Assembly (NCBI RefSeq): GCF_004799445.1
Contig: NZ_SSNA01000100.1
Span: 25,916-89,915, forward strand
Length of the DNA: 64,000 bases
DNA from: Bradyrhizobium sp.
GTDB lineage: Bacteria; Pseudomonadota; Alphaproteobacteria; Rhizobiales; Xanthobacteraceae
Direction: 5' to 3'
The translations under genes and the position numbers were made by a program. Positions 42,941 to 52,282 of this stretch are shown here, in pieces; within the stretch, counting starts at the first letter, position 1; each line of letters opens with the position of its first letter. The notes beneath the pieces are model-generated. The model did no database searches, had not been told where the DNA came from, and worked only from the letters and a program-made list of their open reading frames with translations.

Positions 42941-44251
42941 TCAGCTCGGGACCTCCACCGTGGTCTCGACCGGGAGCGCGCCGCCGCGGACGCGGATTTC
43001 GCGCACCGGATAGGGCACCCGGATGCCCTCGCGCTTGAACGTCTCCCACAGGGACAGCATCACGTCGCTCTTTACATTGTCCATGCCGTCGGGGTCGGCG
43101 ATCCAGAAGGTCAGCGAAAACTTCATCCCGGCCTCGGTGAATTCGACGAGGATGCAGTTCGGCGTCCTGGATTTGATGGCGCGCGGCGCGGCAGCCGCGA
43201 TGTCAACCGCCAGCTTGCAGACCAGGCGCGGATCGGCGTCGTAATTGGTGCCGAAATTGACCTTCACCAGGGTATTCTTGTCGGTGTAGGTCCAGTTGGT
43301 GACCTTTTGCGTCACCAGATCCTCGTTCGGGATCAGGAACTCGCGGCCGTCGCCGGCGGCAACCGATATGTAGCGTGTCTTCATCGCGCTGATGCGTCCC
43401 GAACTGTCGCCGATGGTGACGAGATCGCCGGGCTTCACCGATTTGTCCGCCAACAGGATGATGCCGCTGATGAAATTGGCGACGATCTTCTGCAGGCCGA
43501 TGCCGATGCCGACGCCGACCGCGCCGGAGAACACGGCCAGTGCCGACAGATTGATGCCGACCGCGCCGAGCGCAATGGCGATCGCGATGACCAGCAGCCC
43601 CATCCGGATCATCTTTACCAGCAGCACCTGGATCGACGGCGTCAGGTCGGTGGAGCGGGTAATGCGGCTTTCGGCGAAATTGCTGGCGATGTTGGTCAGC
43701 CACAATGCTGCGATCAGCAACAGCCCCAGTTTGATCACGACCAGCGGCGTCAGTCGCAATCCACCGAGCACCACCTCGACCGAGTCGAGCGCGTCGATCA
43801 CCTGATCAAGCTGACCGACGATACTCAGCGCCGCCACGCACCACGCCGAAACCGACACCAGTTTGACCAGGAAGGCGTTGCGTATCGCCGAGGTTACCAG
43901 CCGGATGACCAGCCAGGCGAGCGCGAGTTTGGCGGACACCATCAAGAGGTAACTTCGGCTCGGCCAGGTCGAATGGTACATCGCGATGCGCGCCACGATC
44001 ACCAGCGCCGCGAACACCGCCGTCGAAGCGCTGGCGATCAGGACGCGGGCGAAGTGCCGCAATGGCAGCGGCCACCCCATCGCAAACGAGGTCATGTCGA
44101 CGCGCGCGCGAATCCCCGTGTCGGCGGCAAAGGCTATCCCGGCGGCGGCCAGAATCAGCCCGAACTGCAGATAGAACCAGGGCGAGGTGACCTCCGCGCC
44201 GACCGAGCGCGCGGTGGCATGCAGGAAATCGAGGATGTCGTTCGGATCCAT
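42941..44251 (-). CDS. MscS-family mechanosensitive ion channel
   Basis: A 436-residue inner-membrane channel. Five or so N-terminal hydrophobic helices precede the pore helix (AVFSGAVGVGIGIGLQKIVAN with conserved Gly/Ala packing) and the beta domain (SVKPGDLVTIGDSSGRISAM, REFLIPNEDLVTQKVTNWTY). I place the start at ATG 44251 (MDPNDILDF); the same frame is open far upstream, but that part is antisense to the antiporter gene. It protects against hypo-osmotic shock. It is divergent from the antiporter gene. Confidence 0.88.
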   Translation of the reverse strand: MDPNDILDFLHATARSVGAEVTSPWFYLQFGLILAAAGIAFAADTGIRARVDMTSFAMGWPLPLRHFARVLIASASTAVFAALVIVARIAMYHSTWPSRSYLLMVSAKLALAWLVIRLVTSAIRNAFLVKLVSVSAWCVAALSIVGQLDQVIDALDSVEVVLGGLRLTPLVVIKLGLLLIAALWLTNIASNFAESRITRSTDLTPSIQVLLVKMIRMGLLVIAIAIALGAVGINLSALAVFSGAVGVGIGIGLQKIVANFISGIILLADKSVKPGDLVTIGDSSGRISAMKTRYISVAAGDGREFLIPNEDLVTQKVTNWTYTDKNTLVKVNFGTNYDADPRLVCKLAVDIAAAAPRAIKSRTPNCILVEFTEAGMKFSLTFWIADPDGMDNVKSDVMLSLWETFKREGIRVPYPVREIRVRGGALPVETTVEVPS

Positions 44252-44452
44252 CGTCAAAATCTCATCTCGGTCAGACCGCCCTGTCGGGTTTGATTCGAAT
44301 ATCTCTGCAGATTCCCACAACTGCGGCGCCGATGCCATCGCACGGCACGCCAATGGAGCGGGATAAGGCCCGCAAACCGGGCGTTGGCAGAAATGGGTTG
44401 GCGTCGAACTGTGGCGACGATAAGGATGCAATTGCAAGGATTTGCGAAAGCC

Positions 44453-46246
44453 ATGGCCTCTCTCGACTCGGTCAGCATAGCTATTCTCCTCGGTGCGGTG
44501 CTGGTCATGGCCGGCATTCTGTCGAGCCTGCTGGCGCTGCGCTTCGGCGCGCCGTTGCTGCTGGTGTTCCTGCTGATCGGCGTGCTGGCCGGCGAATCCG
44601 GCCCCGGGCATCTGCTGTTCGACGACCTGCGCACCACCTATCTGGTGGGGTCGGTGGCGCTGGCGCTGATCCTGTTCGACGGCGGCCTGAGAACGCGGTT
44701 TCAAAGCATCCGCGCGGTGCTGGCACCATCGATGGTGCTGGCGACGATCGGGGTGCTGCTGACGGCGCTGATCACGGCACCGGTCGCCAAATATGCCCTC
44801 GATCTGAACTGGACCGAAGCGCTGCTGGTCGGCGCCGTGGTGGCGTCGACCGATGCGGCTGCGGTGTTTCTGCTGGTGCACGCGCAGGGCTTGCGGCTGC
44901 GTCCCCGCGTTGGCGCGACGCTGGAGGCGGAATCCGGCACCAACGATCCGTTCGCGGTTTTTCTGACGCTGATGCTGGTCGAACTCATTTCGGTCGGCGG
45001 TGGTTCTATCATGCATGTCATGCTGGAGCTTTCCCGCGAGGCCGTGCTCGGCACCGTGGCCGGCGTGATCGGCGGCCGTCTGGTGGTGCTGGCGCTCAAT
45101 CGCGTGGCGCTGCCGCAGGGCCTGCACGCGCCGTTCGTCGCGACCGCCGCATTGGTGATTTTCGGCGCGGCGCAGATCGCGCACGGCTCGGGATTTCTCG
45201 CCGTCTATCTCGCCGGCATCATCATCGGAAACCGGCCGACCCGCGCGCATAATTCGGTGGTGGCGTTTCTCGACGCCGCGACCTGGCTGGCGCAGATCGT
45301 GATGTTCGTGCTGCTCGGACTGCTGGTCTCGCCGCAGCGGCTGGTGGTCAGCATTTTCCCGGCGGTGCTCGTGGCGCTGGTCCTGATGCTGGTGGCGCGC
45401 CCGCTGGCGGTGTTTCTCTGTCTGGCGCCGTTTCGCTTCAACTGGCGGGAGAAGATATTCATCGCCTGGACCGGCCTGCGCGGCGCGGTCGCGATCTTCC
45501 TGGCCTCGATCCCGATGCTGGTCGGGCTGTCGAAGGCTTATCTCTATTTCGACGTCGCCTTCGTCGTCGTGATCATTTCGCTGTTGCTGCAGGGCTGGAC
45601 GCTGGCAACCGCGGCGCGCCGGCTCCACGTCGCCTTGCCGCGCGCGGATCGCGTTCCGCGGCGGGTCGAGCTTGATCTGCCCGGCCAGCTCGAGCAGCAA
45701 TTGGTCGGCTATTCCGTGCGCCCAAAAAGCCTGTATTTCCGGCGGGGTCTCATCCCGTCCTGGTCGAAGCCGACGCTGGTGATCCGCGACCAGCGCATCC
45801 TGTCGCCCGCTGAAGCCGAACCCATTCTCCCGGGCGACTACATCTATCTGCTGGCGCCGCCGGAAAAGGCCGAGTCGCTCGATCGCTTCTTTGTCGACAT
45901 GCTGCCGAGCTCGACGCCCGATCCGCATCTGCTTGGGGATTTCACCGTCTCCGGCGAGCACACGCTTGGCGAACTGGCCGAGATCTACGGCGTGGCGGTC
46001 GCTGAAGAGCAGTCACCACAGACGCTTGCCGATTATTTCGACATTCATCTCGACCATGCGCCGAAAGAAGGCGCCACTTTGGAGCTCGATACCATCGTGC
46101 TGGTGGCGCGCAACATCAGCGGCGGAAGGGTCAACGTCGTCGGCCTCCGCCTGCCCGAAGAGGAGGAAGACGTGGCGGCCGTGACGCGGCTGGGCTTGCT
46201 CAAGCGCAAGCTCGCGGAGCTTTGGTCGTCGGTTGCGGGAATCTAG
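44453..46246 (+). CDS. Potassium/proton antiporter, NhaP2/CvrA-like (CPA1 family)
   Basis: About 597 residues: roughly twelve hydrophobic helices (residues 1-400) with the ion-binding ASTDAAAVFLL and the ESGTNDPFAVFL signature, followed by a cytoplasmic TrkA-C-like domain (RVELDLPGQLEQQLVGYSVR, PILPGDYIYLLAPPEKAE) and a CorC/HlyC-like tail. This is the layout of NhaP2/CvrA, which exchange K+ or Na+ for protons. I chose ATG 44453 because the first helix starts directly after; earlier in-frame ATGs exist at 44384 and 44426. It pairs functionally with the divergent osmotic channel. Confidence 0.88.
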   Translation: MASLDSVSIAILLGAVLVMAGILSSLLALRFGAPLLLVFLLIGVLAGESGPGHLLFDDLRTTYLVGSVALALILFDGGLRTRFQSIRAVLAPSMVLATIGVLLTALITAPVAKYALDLNWTEALLVGAVVASTDAAAVFLLVHAQGLRLRPRVGATLEAESGTNDPFAVFLTLMLVELISVGGGSIMHVMLELSREAVLGTVAGVIGGRLVVLALNRVALPQGLHAPFVATAALVIFGAAQIAHGSGFLAVYLAGIIIGNRPTRAHNSVVAFLDAATWLAQIVMFVLLGLLVSPQRLVVSIFPAVLVALVLMLVARPLAVFLCLAPFRFNWREKIFIAWTGLRGAVAIFLASIPMLVGLSKAYLYFDVAFVVVIISLLLQGWTLATAARRLHVALPRADRVPRRVELDLPGQLEQQLVGYSVRPKSLYFRRGLIPSWSKPTLVIRDQRILSPAEAEPILPGDYIYLLAPPEKAESLDRFFVDMLPSSTPDPHLLGDFTVSGEHTLGELAEIYGVAVAEEQSPQTLADYFDIHLDHAPKEGATLELDTIVLVARNISGGRVNVVGLRLPEEEEDVAAVTRLGLLKRKLAELWSSVAGI

Positions 46247-46251
46247 GTCGC

Positions 46252-46287
46252 GCGCTGCCCCCGCGGATTGGCGCGGGGGGCGTGCGC
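46252..46287. terminator. GC-rich hairpin between convergent genes
   Basis: CCCCCGCG and CGCGGGGG (46258-46265 and 46272-46279) form the core stem, with GCGC arms outside. It lies between the antiporter stop and the convergent small gene and could serve both. No T-run. Confidence 0.5.
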
Positions 46288-46301
46288 ACTAATTCGCGAT
46301 C

Positions 46302-46685
46302 TCAGTAGCCGCAGGAAGCGCAGCGCGGAACCACCGGCTCGTAGTAAGCGCGCGCCGGCGCGACCATCTCGACGCGCTCGCGGACTCCATACTGAGCCGG
46401 AATGCGTTCGTACTGAACGCCCTCGGGCACCACCATTACCGTCTGCGGCACCATCACGGTCCGATATTGCGCGGGGGTGCGATGCGCGACGACCCTGCCG
46501 GGCTCAACCATGACGGTTTCCTGAACGGTACGGTACTGCGGCGGCACGATCCGCTGCTGATAGCAGGTGCCGCAAGGCGCTGGCGGCACGTAGCAGCCGT
46601 AACATCCCGCGGCCGCGGCGGTCGGAAGGGCAGTGACGGCAAGGACTGAAGCGATCATAGCGGCGTGAATGCGGGACATTTTCAT
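46302..46685 (-). CDS. Secreted cysteine- and tyrosine-containing repeat protein
   Basis: A 127-residue exported protein: signal peptide to about residue 26 (AAAAG), then a Cys-rich start CYGCYVPPAPCGTCYQQ. Three imperfect repeats of about 25 residues follow (PPQYRTVQETVMVEPGR, PAQYRTVMVPQTVMVVPEG, PAQYGVRERVEMVAPAR), and a final CASCGY. The QYRTV/VMV repeats are probably extended beta-strands; the Cys clusters suggest disulfides or metal binding. Similar repeat proteins occur in Bradyrhizobium without known function. Confidence 0.75.
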   Translation of the reverse strand: MKMSRIHAAMIASVLAVTALPTAAAAGCYGCYVPPAPCGTCYQQRIVPPQYRTVQETVMVEPGRVVAHRTPAQYRTVMVPQTVMVVPEGVQYERIPAQYGVRERVEMVAPARAYYEPVVPRCASCGY

Positions 46686-47081
46686 GGGCTGCCTTTGGGT
46701 TGCAAACTCCTCACATGAATAGGCCGGCCATGCCGACCGTCAACGACAGACGCGCATTTACCTTTACGGAGATCATTAACGGAAGGCTTCAGCCCAGCGT
46801 TGCGGTCGATGGTCGCGGTGCGGCGCTGGCTATGGGCGCGAATGCGACGCGCGGTTTAACGCTGAAATTGGCCTGCTTCTCGCGGGGCGCGTCGCATCAG
46901 CGGCTGTAATTCGAAGGTAAAGATAAATCCTAAATCCCTCCATAACCTGGAAGTGCGACCGATGGTCCAAGGCGATCGCGTTGCGATCCATCGGACAGGC
47001 GTGCAACTCCGCTATCATCGTCTGGCCGATTGTTGAGCCGCAGAGCGGAGCAGGTGGAACGGCCAAATCTCCCCAGCTGCG
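46686..47081. other. Gap without recognised gene
   Basis: AT-richer than its surroundings. I found no supported ORF, tRNA-like fold or long inverted repeat. The left end should hold the promoter of the repeat protein gene. Confidence 0.4.
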
Positions 47082-47231
47082 CTAGCGAGGCTTTGTTTCG
47101 TTAGGCGAGCCGCCCGTCGACGCTGGATTGTCACCAACCGTCGTGCCCAATCGGCTGCTCGAACAGCAAGCGAGGACCAATGCCGCGAGCAGCAACACAA
47201 TCGCGCTTGATGTCAGGGGCGGCAATTTCAC
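47082..47231 (-). CDS. Small lipoprotein (49 residues)
   Basis: Starts with GTG 47229-47231 behind a GAGGACGAG ribosome site. It reads as a basic start (VKLPPLTSS), a hydrophobic run (AIVLLLAALVLA) and a cysteine pair preceded by a lipobox-like L-V-L-A-C, then a short polar tail ending NETKPR. This is the build of a tiny lipoprotein such as an entericidin- or lysis-protein-like peptide. No relative is recognised. The case rests on signal architecture and the ribosome site. Confidence 0.5.
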   Translation of the reverse strand: MKLPPLTSSAIVLLLAALVLACCSSSRLGTTVGDNPASTGGSPNETKPR

Positions 47232-47454
47232 CTCGTCCTCGAATCGTGATCCTGATCTGCCCAGTGCGGAGGTGGCATTGACCTCCCATCCGCCGACCTT
47301 TGCAATATGGAACCCGGCTCCGGCGGCGGGATGGAAGCGAAAACCACGAGCCGTGGGTTGTCGGGTCCCAATTAGCAGTATCTATTCGTCTTCAAACAGC
47401 GCAGCCTCACCGAAGAGGCGGCATATAATTATCCCACCAACCCAAGGAGCTGGC

Positions 47455-47583
47455 ATGTCCAAGAGCAATCGAGAGACGAAGAAGCCAAAGAAGGACAAGG
47501 TCAAGACCATCGCCGCAGCGCCGAGCCAAAAGGGCGCAACGGCGGCTTGGCAGCCGACCTTCGGATCGGGCAAGAAGAAGTAA
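47455..47583 (+). CDS. Small highly basic protein (42 residues)
   Basis: MSKSNRETKKPKKDKVKTIA followed by an Ala/Ser/Gln stretch, then SGKKK at the end. AAGGAGC (47443-47449) is a clear ribosome site six bases before ATG 47455. Short Lys-rich proteins with this start recur in Bradyrhizobium genomes to my recollection; nucleic-acid binding is plausible from charge alone. The same frame is open upstream but that part is not coding-like. Confidence 0.65.
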   Translation: MSKSNRETKKPKKDKVKTIAAAPSQKGATAAWQPTFGSGKKK

Positions 47584-47643
47584 CGGCAGACGATCCGCTT
47601 GGGTCGGTAGAGATCAACTGACGCCTCGGCAGGCCGAACGCGG

Positions 47644-48771
47644 TTACGCGCCAGCCAGTTTGTCCGCCAGATTGTTTTCCCGCACCGCTTGCACGGTGGA
47701 ACGTTCCGCATCGCCGGGGCCACGCCAGGCTTCATTCGGCACGGCGGCAGATGCCGTGGATTTCAATCGTCCATACGGCCGGCGCACCCGGCTGCGCAAC
47801 GGTTCCACGAACTTTCGGTTCAGTATTGCAAAGGCGGCGCTCGCCACCAGCACCAGCGGCGTGACCCCGAGCAGCAAGGTCCAGCCGCGCCATTCACCGT
47901 CGAGCAAAACACCGGCTACCAGAAAGCCGGCCAGCCAATGCACCAGGAACGCGAAATACGACCACTCGCCGAGCATTCGATCGATGCGTTCTGCCAGGGG
48001 ACCAAATCGGCGGATCGAGATGGCGGAGAGGCCGGAGACGACGACCCCGACGCAGACCGTATCGACAAGATAGCCCCATCCAAAAATGTACGACGTGGGG
48101 AATACGCTGCCGCCCGCGAGCATGTTGGCGAGCCATGCGGCAAAGGCGCATCCGGCAGCCAGCGGCGAAGCAACCCGACCGCTGCGGCGGAGAAAATACA
48201 ACACCGCGCCGACGGCAAAGGGAAACACCGCCGACGGCGCCGTAAAATAGGTGAGACCCCAGTTCAGGGCGTCATAGTCGCAGGCCAGTTGATAAGTCAG
48301 CCCCGCGACCAGCGCGATCAAGGCCCAGCTCATCTGCCGGGACACGACCAGGAACAGCAGCAGATACATGTCGATCTCGATGGCGACCGACCAGAACGGC
48401 GGGATGAACCGGAACGAGCCGTATGGAAGTTGCAACGGCAGTACCGCAAGGTTGATCAGAAGGTCGTTCGCGTCGGGCATGCGGCGCCAGAATTTCAGAT
48501 ATTCGGCGGCCTGGTCTGGCGCGATCGCGATGGCGATCAGCGTCAGTACGCAAACGAAATAATAGGGCGGCAGCAGCCGCAATGCCCGGTTGGTCCAGAA
48601 GCGCAACCCGTCAAAGCCGTACACCTCGTTCAATGCCGCGGTCATCATCAGGCCGGAGATGACGAAGAACCCGCGCACTGCGTAGAAGCCGAAATGCGCG
48701 ACGTATTCGGTGCCGACCAGATGACTTAGAATGACCAGATAGGCCAGAAGGAAGCGCAGCGAACCGAACAT
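47644..48771 (-). CDS. Acyltransferase 3 family membrane protein
   Basis: A 375-residue protein with about ten hydrophobic helices. The family's His motif region (AHFGFYAVRGFFVISGLMM) and FWTNRALRLLPPYY are at the N-terminus, as in OafA/NodX-type O-acyltransferases. It likely acetylates a surface polysaccharide. I chose ATG 48771; an in-frame ATG at 48792 overlaps the upstream gene. The methyltransferase gene upstream ends inside this region, so the two are cotranscribed. Confidence 0.85.
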   Translation of the reverse strand: MFGSLRFLLAYLVILSHLVGTEYVAHFGFYAVRGFFVISGLMMTAALNEVYGFDGLRFWTNRALRLLPPYYFVCVLTLIAIAIAPDQAAEYLKFWRRMPDANDLLINLAVLPLQLPYGSFRFIPPFWSVAIEIDMYLLLFLVVSRQMSWALIALVAGLTYQLACDYDALNWGLTYFTAPSAVFPFAVGAVLYFLRRSGRVASPLAAGCAFAAWLANMLAGGSVFPTSYIFGWGYLVDTVCVGVVVSGLSAISIRRFGPLAERIDRMLGEWSYFAFLVHWLAGFLVAGVLLDGEWRGWTLLLGVTPLVLVASAAFAILNRKFVEPLRSRVRRPYGRLKSTASAAVPNEAWRGPGDAERSTVQAVRENNLADKLAGA

Positions 48772-48784
48772 GGCTTGATGTCCT

Positions 48785-49597
48785 CTAGCCAACCAGTCTC
48801 GGCAGCGCGATCACGACCAGAGCGAGCAAGCCGAAAACCGAGCTCATGACCACGGCCGAGCGGCGGCGCGCCATCGGATCCTCGCGCAACAGCGCGAAAG
48901 AGCTGCGCGCATCACGCGGGATCAGGAACGGGACCTGTTGGCGATAGGCCGCAAACTCCGGAATGGCGCGGTCCAGCACGGCTTCCTCCCAGCGCGCGCG
49001 CGCAATCTGCAGCGCCACGATAAGTGCCAGCAGCATCACCCCCGGCAGCGAGCGTACCTGCAGCAATATGCCGACGACACCGAGCAGCTCGAACAGGTAC
49101 AGCGGGTGCCGCACGATGCTGTAAGGCCCTGTGGTGACCAGACGCCTCGCCTCCGGCATCACGCTGAACGAACGGCCGAGGAAGCTCAGCGTCAACACGC
49201 CGAGAATGCTGGCCGATACCCCGGCTACCGTCGCCAGCAGATTGCACCAGAGATTTGGCGGAGCGCGATCGAGCAGCACGCAGAACGGGGGAATGCAAAC
49301 CGTAACCAGTGCGGCAAACCGCGGCAGCAAAGCGGTCGATTTCGCGATCGGACGATGCCGAAACAGCGGGAGCACCGCCAGAAGCGCCACGAACATCCAC
49401 TGCGAGACCCGCGCCAGTGTGGCGATGATCACGCCGGCGTCGGCGTGCGCCCACATCGCAGGGTCCTGTGCGACCTGCGCGGAAAAACTGATGACGTCGT
49501 GGACAAGCGCGTAAAACGAATAAAGAACGATCGGCAGCCGCATCGTCCAGTCGTAGAAGCGGCTTTGTTCAATGCGATGAAAGAGGGTGTCTGACAT
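48785..49597 (-). CDS. Membrane methyltransferase, ICMT/PEMT-like
   Basis: A 270-residue integral membrane protein; the signature GPYSIVRHPLYLFELL and the following ARARWEEAVLDRAIPEFAAY are those of isoprenylcysteine carboxyl methyltransferase-like and phospholipid methyltransferase families, with the RHPxY S-adenosylmethionine site and the EE pair. Substrate is unknown; a lipid or lipid-linked sugar fits the cotranscribed acyltransferase. Confidence 0.85.
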   Translation of the reverse strand: MSDTLFHRIEQSRFYDWTMRLPIVLYSFYALVHDVISFSAQVAQDPAMWAHADAGVIIATLARVSQWMFVALLAVLPLFRHRPIAKSTALLPRFAALVTVCIPPFCVLLDRAPPNLWCNLLATVAGVSASILGVLTLSFLGRSFSVMPEARRLVTTGPYSIVRHPLYLFELLGVVGILLQVRSLPGVMLLALIVALQIARARWEEAVLDRAIPEFAAYRQQVPFLIPRDARSSFALLREDPMARRRSAVVMSSVFGLLALVVIALPRLVG

Positions 49598-49839
49598 GTG
49601 CCCGCCTCGACAGCGAAGGAGCGTGACGATTCAGGGTGCACCTTTCGCCCCTTTTTGATAGGCGGTCGGCATTAAGAGGCAGTTGCGCGGTTATCTAAAA
49701 GGGAAGCAGCCTTAAGCGTTGGTAGCTCTGAATTGAGATTGCGTTTGATTCGCAACGCGCGGCCGTTGGCGGCCCATTTGATCCAGATCAATCGACGCGG
49801 AAGTTTCCTGCCGATCGGGAAAAGCCGGCTTTGCGAAAA

Positions 49840-50520
49840 TCAAACCCGCGCCAGCGCCGCGGGCAACACCTCGGTGCCGCCGAATGCGGTGACCCGGCCG
49901 CGCCGGAGCATCACAATCCGGGTCGCCAGCTGACGCATTTCGTAGGCGTCATGGCTGACATAGACCATGGGGATGCCGGCTTCGTCGCGCAGCCGCACCA
50001 GATAGGGCAGGATCTCCTCCTTGCGCTCTTCATCCAGCGATCCCAGCGGCTCATCCAGGAGCAGCAACCTCGGCTGTGACAACAGCGCGCGTCCCAGCGC
50101 CACGCGCTGGCGCTCGCCGCCGGACAATTTCCCCGGACGGCGATCCAGCAGGTTGCCGATATCGAGCAGGTCCGTGACACGCCTGTGCAGTGCGCCATCT
50201 TCGGCAAGGCGATTCATCCGCCGTCCGTAATCGAGGTTCTGGCGCACGTCGAGATGCGGGAACAACCGCGCGTCCTGGAACACATAGCCGATCCGGCGGC
50301 GATGGACCGGGATATGCGTCTGCGCCATCGTATCGTCCAGCGTTTCGCCGTCGATGGCGATGATGCCGCGATCGGGCCGCAGCAGTCCCGCGATCATGTT
50401 GATCAGCGAGGTCTTGCCGGCGCCCGAGGCGCCGAACAGTCCGGTGACCCGGCCGTCGCTTTCGAAGCAGGCTTCGATTCCAAATTCGCCAAGCCGCTTC
50501 GAGACGTCGACGCGCAGCAT
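49840..50520 (-). CDS. modC: Molybdate ABC transporter ATPase ModC, lacking the TOBE/Mop domain
   Basis: A 226-residue ATPase: Walker A GASGAGKTS, signature LSGGERQRVALGRAL, Walker B LLLLDEPLGSLD, switch His in YVSHD. ModC usually has about 350 residues with a C-terminal TOBE domain that binds molybdate and damps transport; this one stops just after the ATPase fold (TEVLPAALARV). A free-standing Mop protein encoded at the head of the operon may stand in. It is the last gene of the mod operon, 2 bases after modB. Confidence 0.9.
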   Translation of the reverse strand: MLRVDVSKRLGEFGIEACFESDGRVTGLFGASGAGKTSLINMIAGLLRPDRGIIAIDGETLDDTMAQTHIPVHRRRIGYVFQDARLFPHLDVRQNLDYGRRMNRLAEDGALHRRVTDLLDIGNLLDRRPGKLSGGERQRVALGRALLSQPRLLLLDEPLGSLDEERKEEILPYLVRLRDEAGIPMVYVSHDAYEMRQLATRIVMLRRGRVTAFGGTEVLPAALARV

Positions 50521-50522
50521 GA

Positions 50523-51218
50523 TCAATTCCCGTGCAGGCGTTGCAGGGCGCGGCGGGCGAACCATTCGGAGCCGACCAGCGCGGCCATCGCGATCAGAAC
50601 CGAAACCACCACCAGCCGCAGCGCCGCGGAATCGCCATCGGGCGTCTGGATCAGCGAATAGATGGCGGACGATATGGTTTGGGTTTCGCCCGGAATGTTC
50701 GACACGAAGGTGATGGTCGCGCCGAATTCGCCGATCGCCTTGGCGAAGCCGAGCACCATCCCGGCCAATACGCCCGGCAAGGCCAGCGGCAATGTGACGG
50801 TCAGGAACACCCGCCATGGCGCCGCGCCGAGCGTTCCAGCCGCCTGCTCCAGCCTGCGGTCCACGGCCTCGATCGATAACCGGATCGGCCGCACCAGCAG
50901 TGGAAACGACATGATTCCGCAGGCCAGCGCCGCCCCGGTCCAGCGAAAGGCGAACACGATGCCGAGATGGTCTGCCAGCCAGGCGCCGACCAGGCCGCGC
51001 CGGCCGAACGTCAGCAGCAGCAGATAGCCGGTGACGACCGGGGGCAGCACCAGCGGCAGGTGGATCAAGGCATCCGCAATCGATTTGCCCCAGAACTCGC
51101 GCCGCGCCAGCAGCCATGCCACGGCGATCCCGAGCGGCGTCGCCACCAGCGTCGCAACCGTGGCGACCCGCAGCGACAGTAGGATCGCGGTCCATTCCGT
51201 TGGCGAGAGTTCAAACAC
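50523..51218 (-). CDS. modB: Molybdate ABC transporter permease ModB
   Basis: A 231-residue permease with five hydrophobic helices; the EAA-type loop (EQAAGTLGAAPWRVFLTVTLP) and the FAKAIGEFGATITFVSNIPGET segment are characteristic of ModB. Located between modA (18 bases) and modC. Confidence 0.94.
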   Translation of the reverse strand: MFELSPTEWTAILLSLRVATVATLVATPLGIAVAWLLARREFWGKSIADALIHLPLVLPPVVTGYLLLLTFGRRGLVGAWLADHLGIVFAFRWTGAALACGIMSFPLLVRPIRLSIEAVDRRLEQAAGTLGAAPWRVFLTVTLPLALPGVLAGMVLGFAKAIGEFGATITFVSNIPGETQTISSAIYSLIQTPDGDSAALRLVVVSVLIAMAALVGSEWFARRALQRLHGN

Positions 51219-51236
51219 GGGATTTGGGATGCGGGG

Positions 51237-52022
51237 TCAAGTTGTAGGACTGACGAGAAACGAGAAACCATATTTCTCGAAGATAGCTTTTGCAGCCGAC
51301 GACCGCAAAAAGCCCAGGTAGGAAATGGCTTCCGGTTTTGCGGTCGCCGTTGCCGCTACCGGATAGATGATCGGGGGATGGGAATCCGCCGGGAAAGTGC
51401 CGACGATTTTCACGCCGGGCTCGATCCTGGCGTCGGTGGAATAGACGATCCCGAGCGCGGCTTCGCCGCGCGCCACCAGCGTCAGCGCGGCCCGCACGCT
51501 TTCGGCCATCGCGAATTTCGGCTCGGCGGCCTGCCACGCGCCGAGCTTTTCCAGCGCCGCCCTGGCGTATTTGCCGACCGGCACCGCGTTGACGTCGCCG
51601 GTCGCGATCTTGCCGTTGCCTGCAAGCTTGGCCAGATCGAAGCCTTGGCCGATGATGACCCTGTCGATGCTGGAATCCTTCGGCGCGATCAGGACGATGC
51701 TGTTGCCGAGCAGGTTGACGCGCGACGGCGCGTTGATGGCTTTCCTGTTGACGGCATAGTCCATCCAGTCGGTATCGGCGGACATGAAGACATCCGCTGG
51801 CGCCCCCTGTTCGATCTGTTTGGCCAGCGCCGAACTCGCGGTATAGCTGGCGATGATCTTGACGCCGGTCTTCGCGGTATAGGCGGCATCGATGTCGTCG
51901 AGCGCATTCTTCATCGAAGCCGCAGCGAACACCGTGAGGCTCTTGTCCTGGGCGGACGCAGGCGAAAAGGCCGATCCGCACAGGATCGCGAGGGTTACGA
52001 AAAGTCCGGCAAGTCGATGCAT
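51237..52022 (-). CDS. modA: Molybdate-binding periplasmic protein ModA
   Basis: A 261-residue binding protein with signal peptide (cut near ASAQD). The ligand-binding serines lie in FAAASMKNALDDI and YTASSALAKQIEQGAPADVF, with SADTDWMDY and GEAALGIVYSTDA following. Start ATG 52022. Confidence 0.94.
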   Translation of the reverse strand: MHRLAGLFVTLAILCGSAFSPASAQDKSLTVFAAASMKNALDDIDAAYTAKTGVKIIASYTASSALAKQIEQGAPADVFMSADTDWMDYAVNRKAINAPSRVNLLGNSIVLIAPKDSSIDRVIIGQGFDLAKLAGNGKIATGDVNAVPVGKYARAALEKLGAWQAAEPKFAMAESVRAALTLVARGEAALGIVYSTDARIEPGVKIVGTFPADSHPPIIYPVAATATAKPEAISYLGFLRSSAAKAIFEKYGFSFLVSPTT

Positions 52023-52282
52023 GGGCGCTCCGCGCCTGCTCGCGCCCGCTCTCGCGCGCGAAGTCAGGCATTGGTCAAAATACGGGATGCGACAGGCGGA
52101 AGCGCCGTTCCACGGATCCCGGCGACTTACGGTCACCAAGGATATCGCAAGCAAAAACCATAACAGGCTGAGAGTTCGGGTAAAGGCTCTTGGTGCCTGA
52201 GGACGCACCCGTTCTTCACGCCTGACGCAGGCGAGCGTGACGGCCGTTCCGGGGACGCCGCTCCAGGGATCATGCGCGCGGG
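52023..52282. other. Gap inside the molybdate gene cluster
   Basis: About 260 bases between the exported hypothetical gene and modA. A hairpin-capable TCACGCCTGACGCAGGCG sequence lies near 52217, and modA probably has its own promoter here. I found no clear ModE box (TATAT-type dyad). Confidence 0.35.

Noticed and set aside
44252..45961. A 1006-codon minus-strand frame continuing upstream of the MscS gene
   Set aside because: The upstream part is His/Gln/Arg-rich and antisense to the antiporter gene; family homology begins only at 44251.
47128..47454. Upstream extension of the 42-residue basic protein
   Set aside because: The extension has no coding character and is antisense to the small lipoprotein; a clear ribosome site precedes 47455.
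50521..51195. Long frame continuing upstream of modC through modB
   Set aside because: It is an out-of-frame reading of modB; modB is clearly encoded in another frame with full family motifs.
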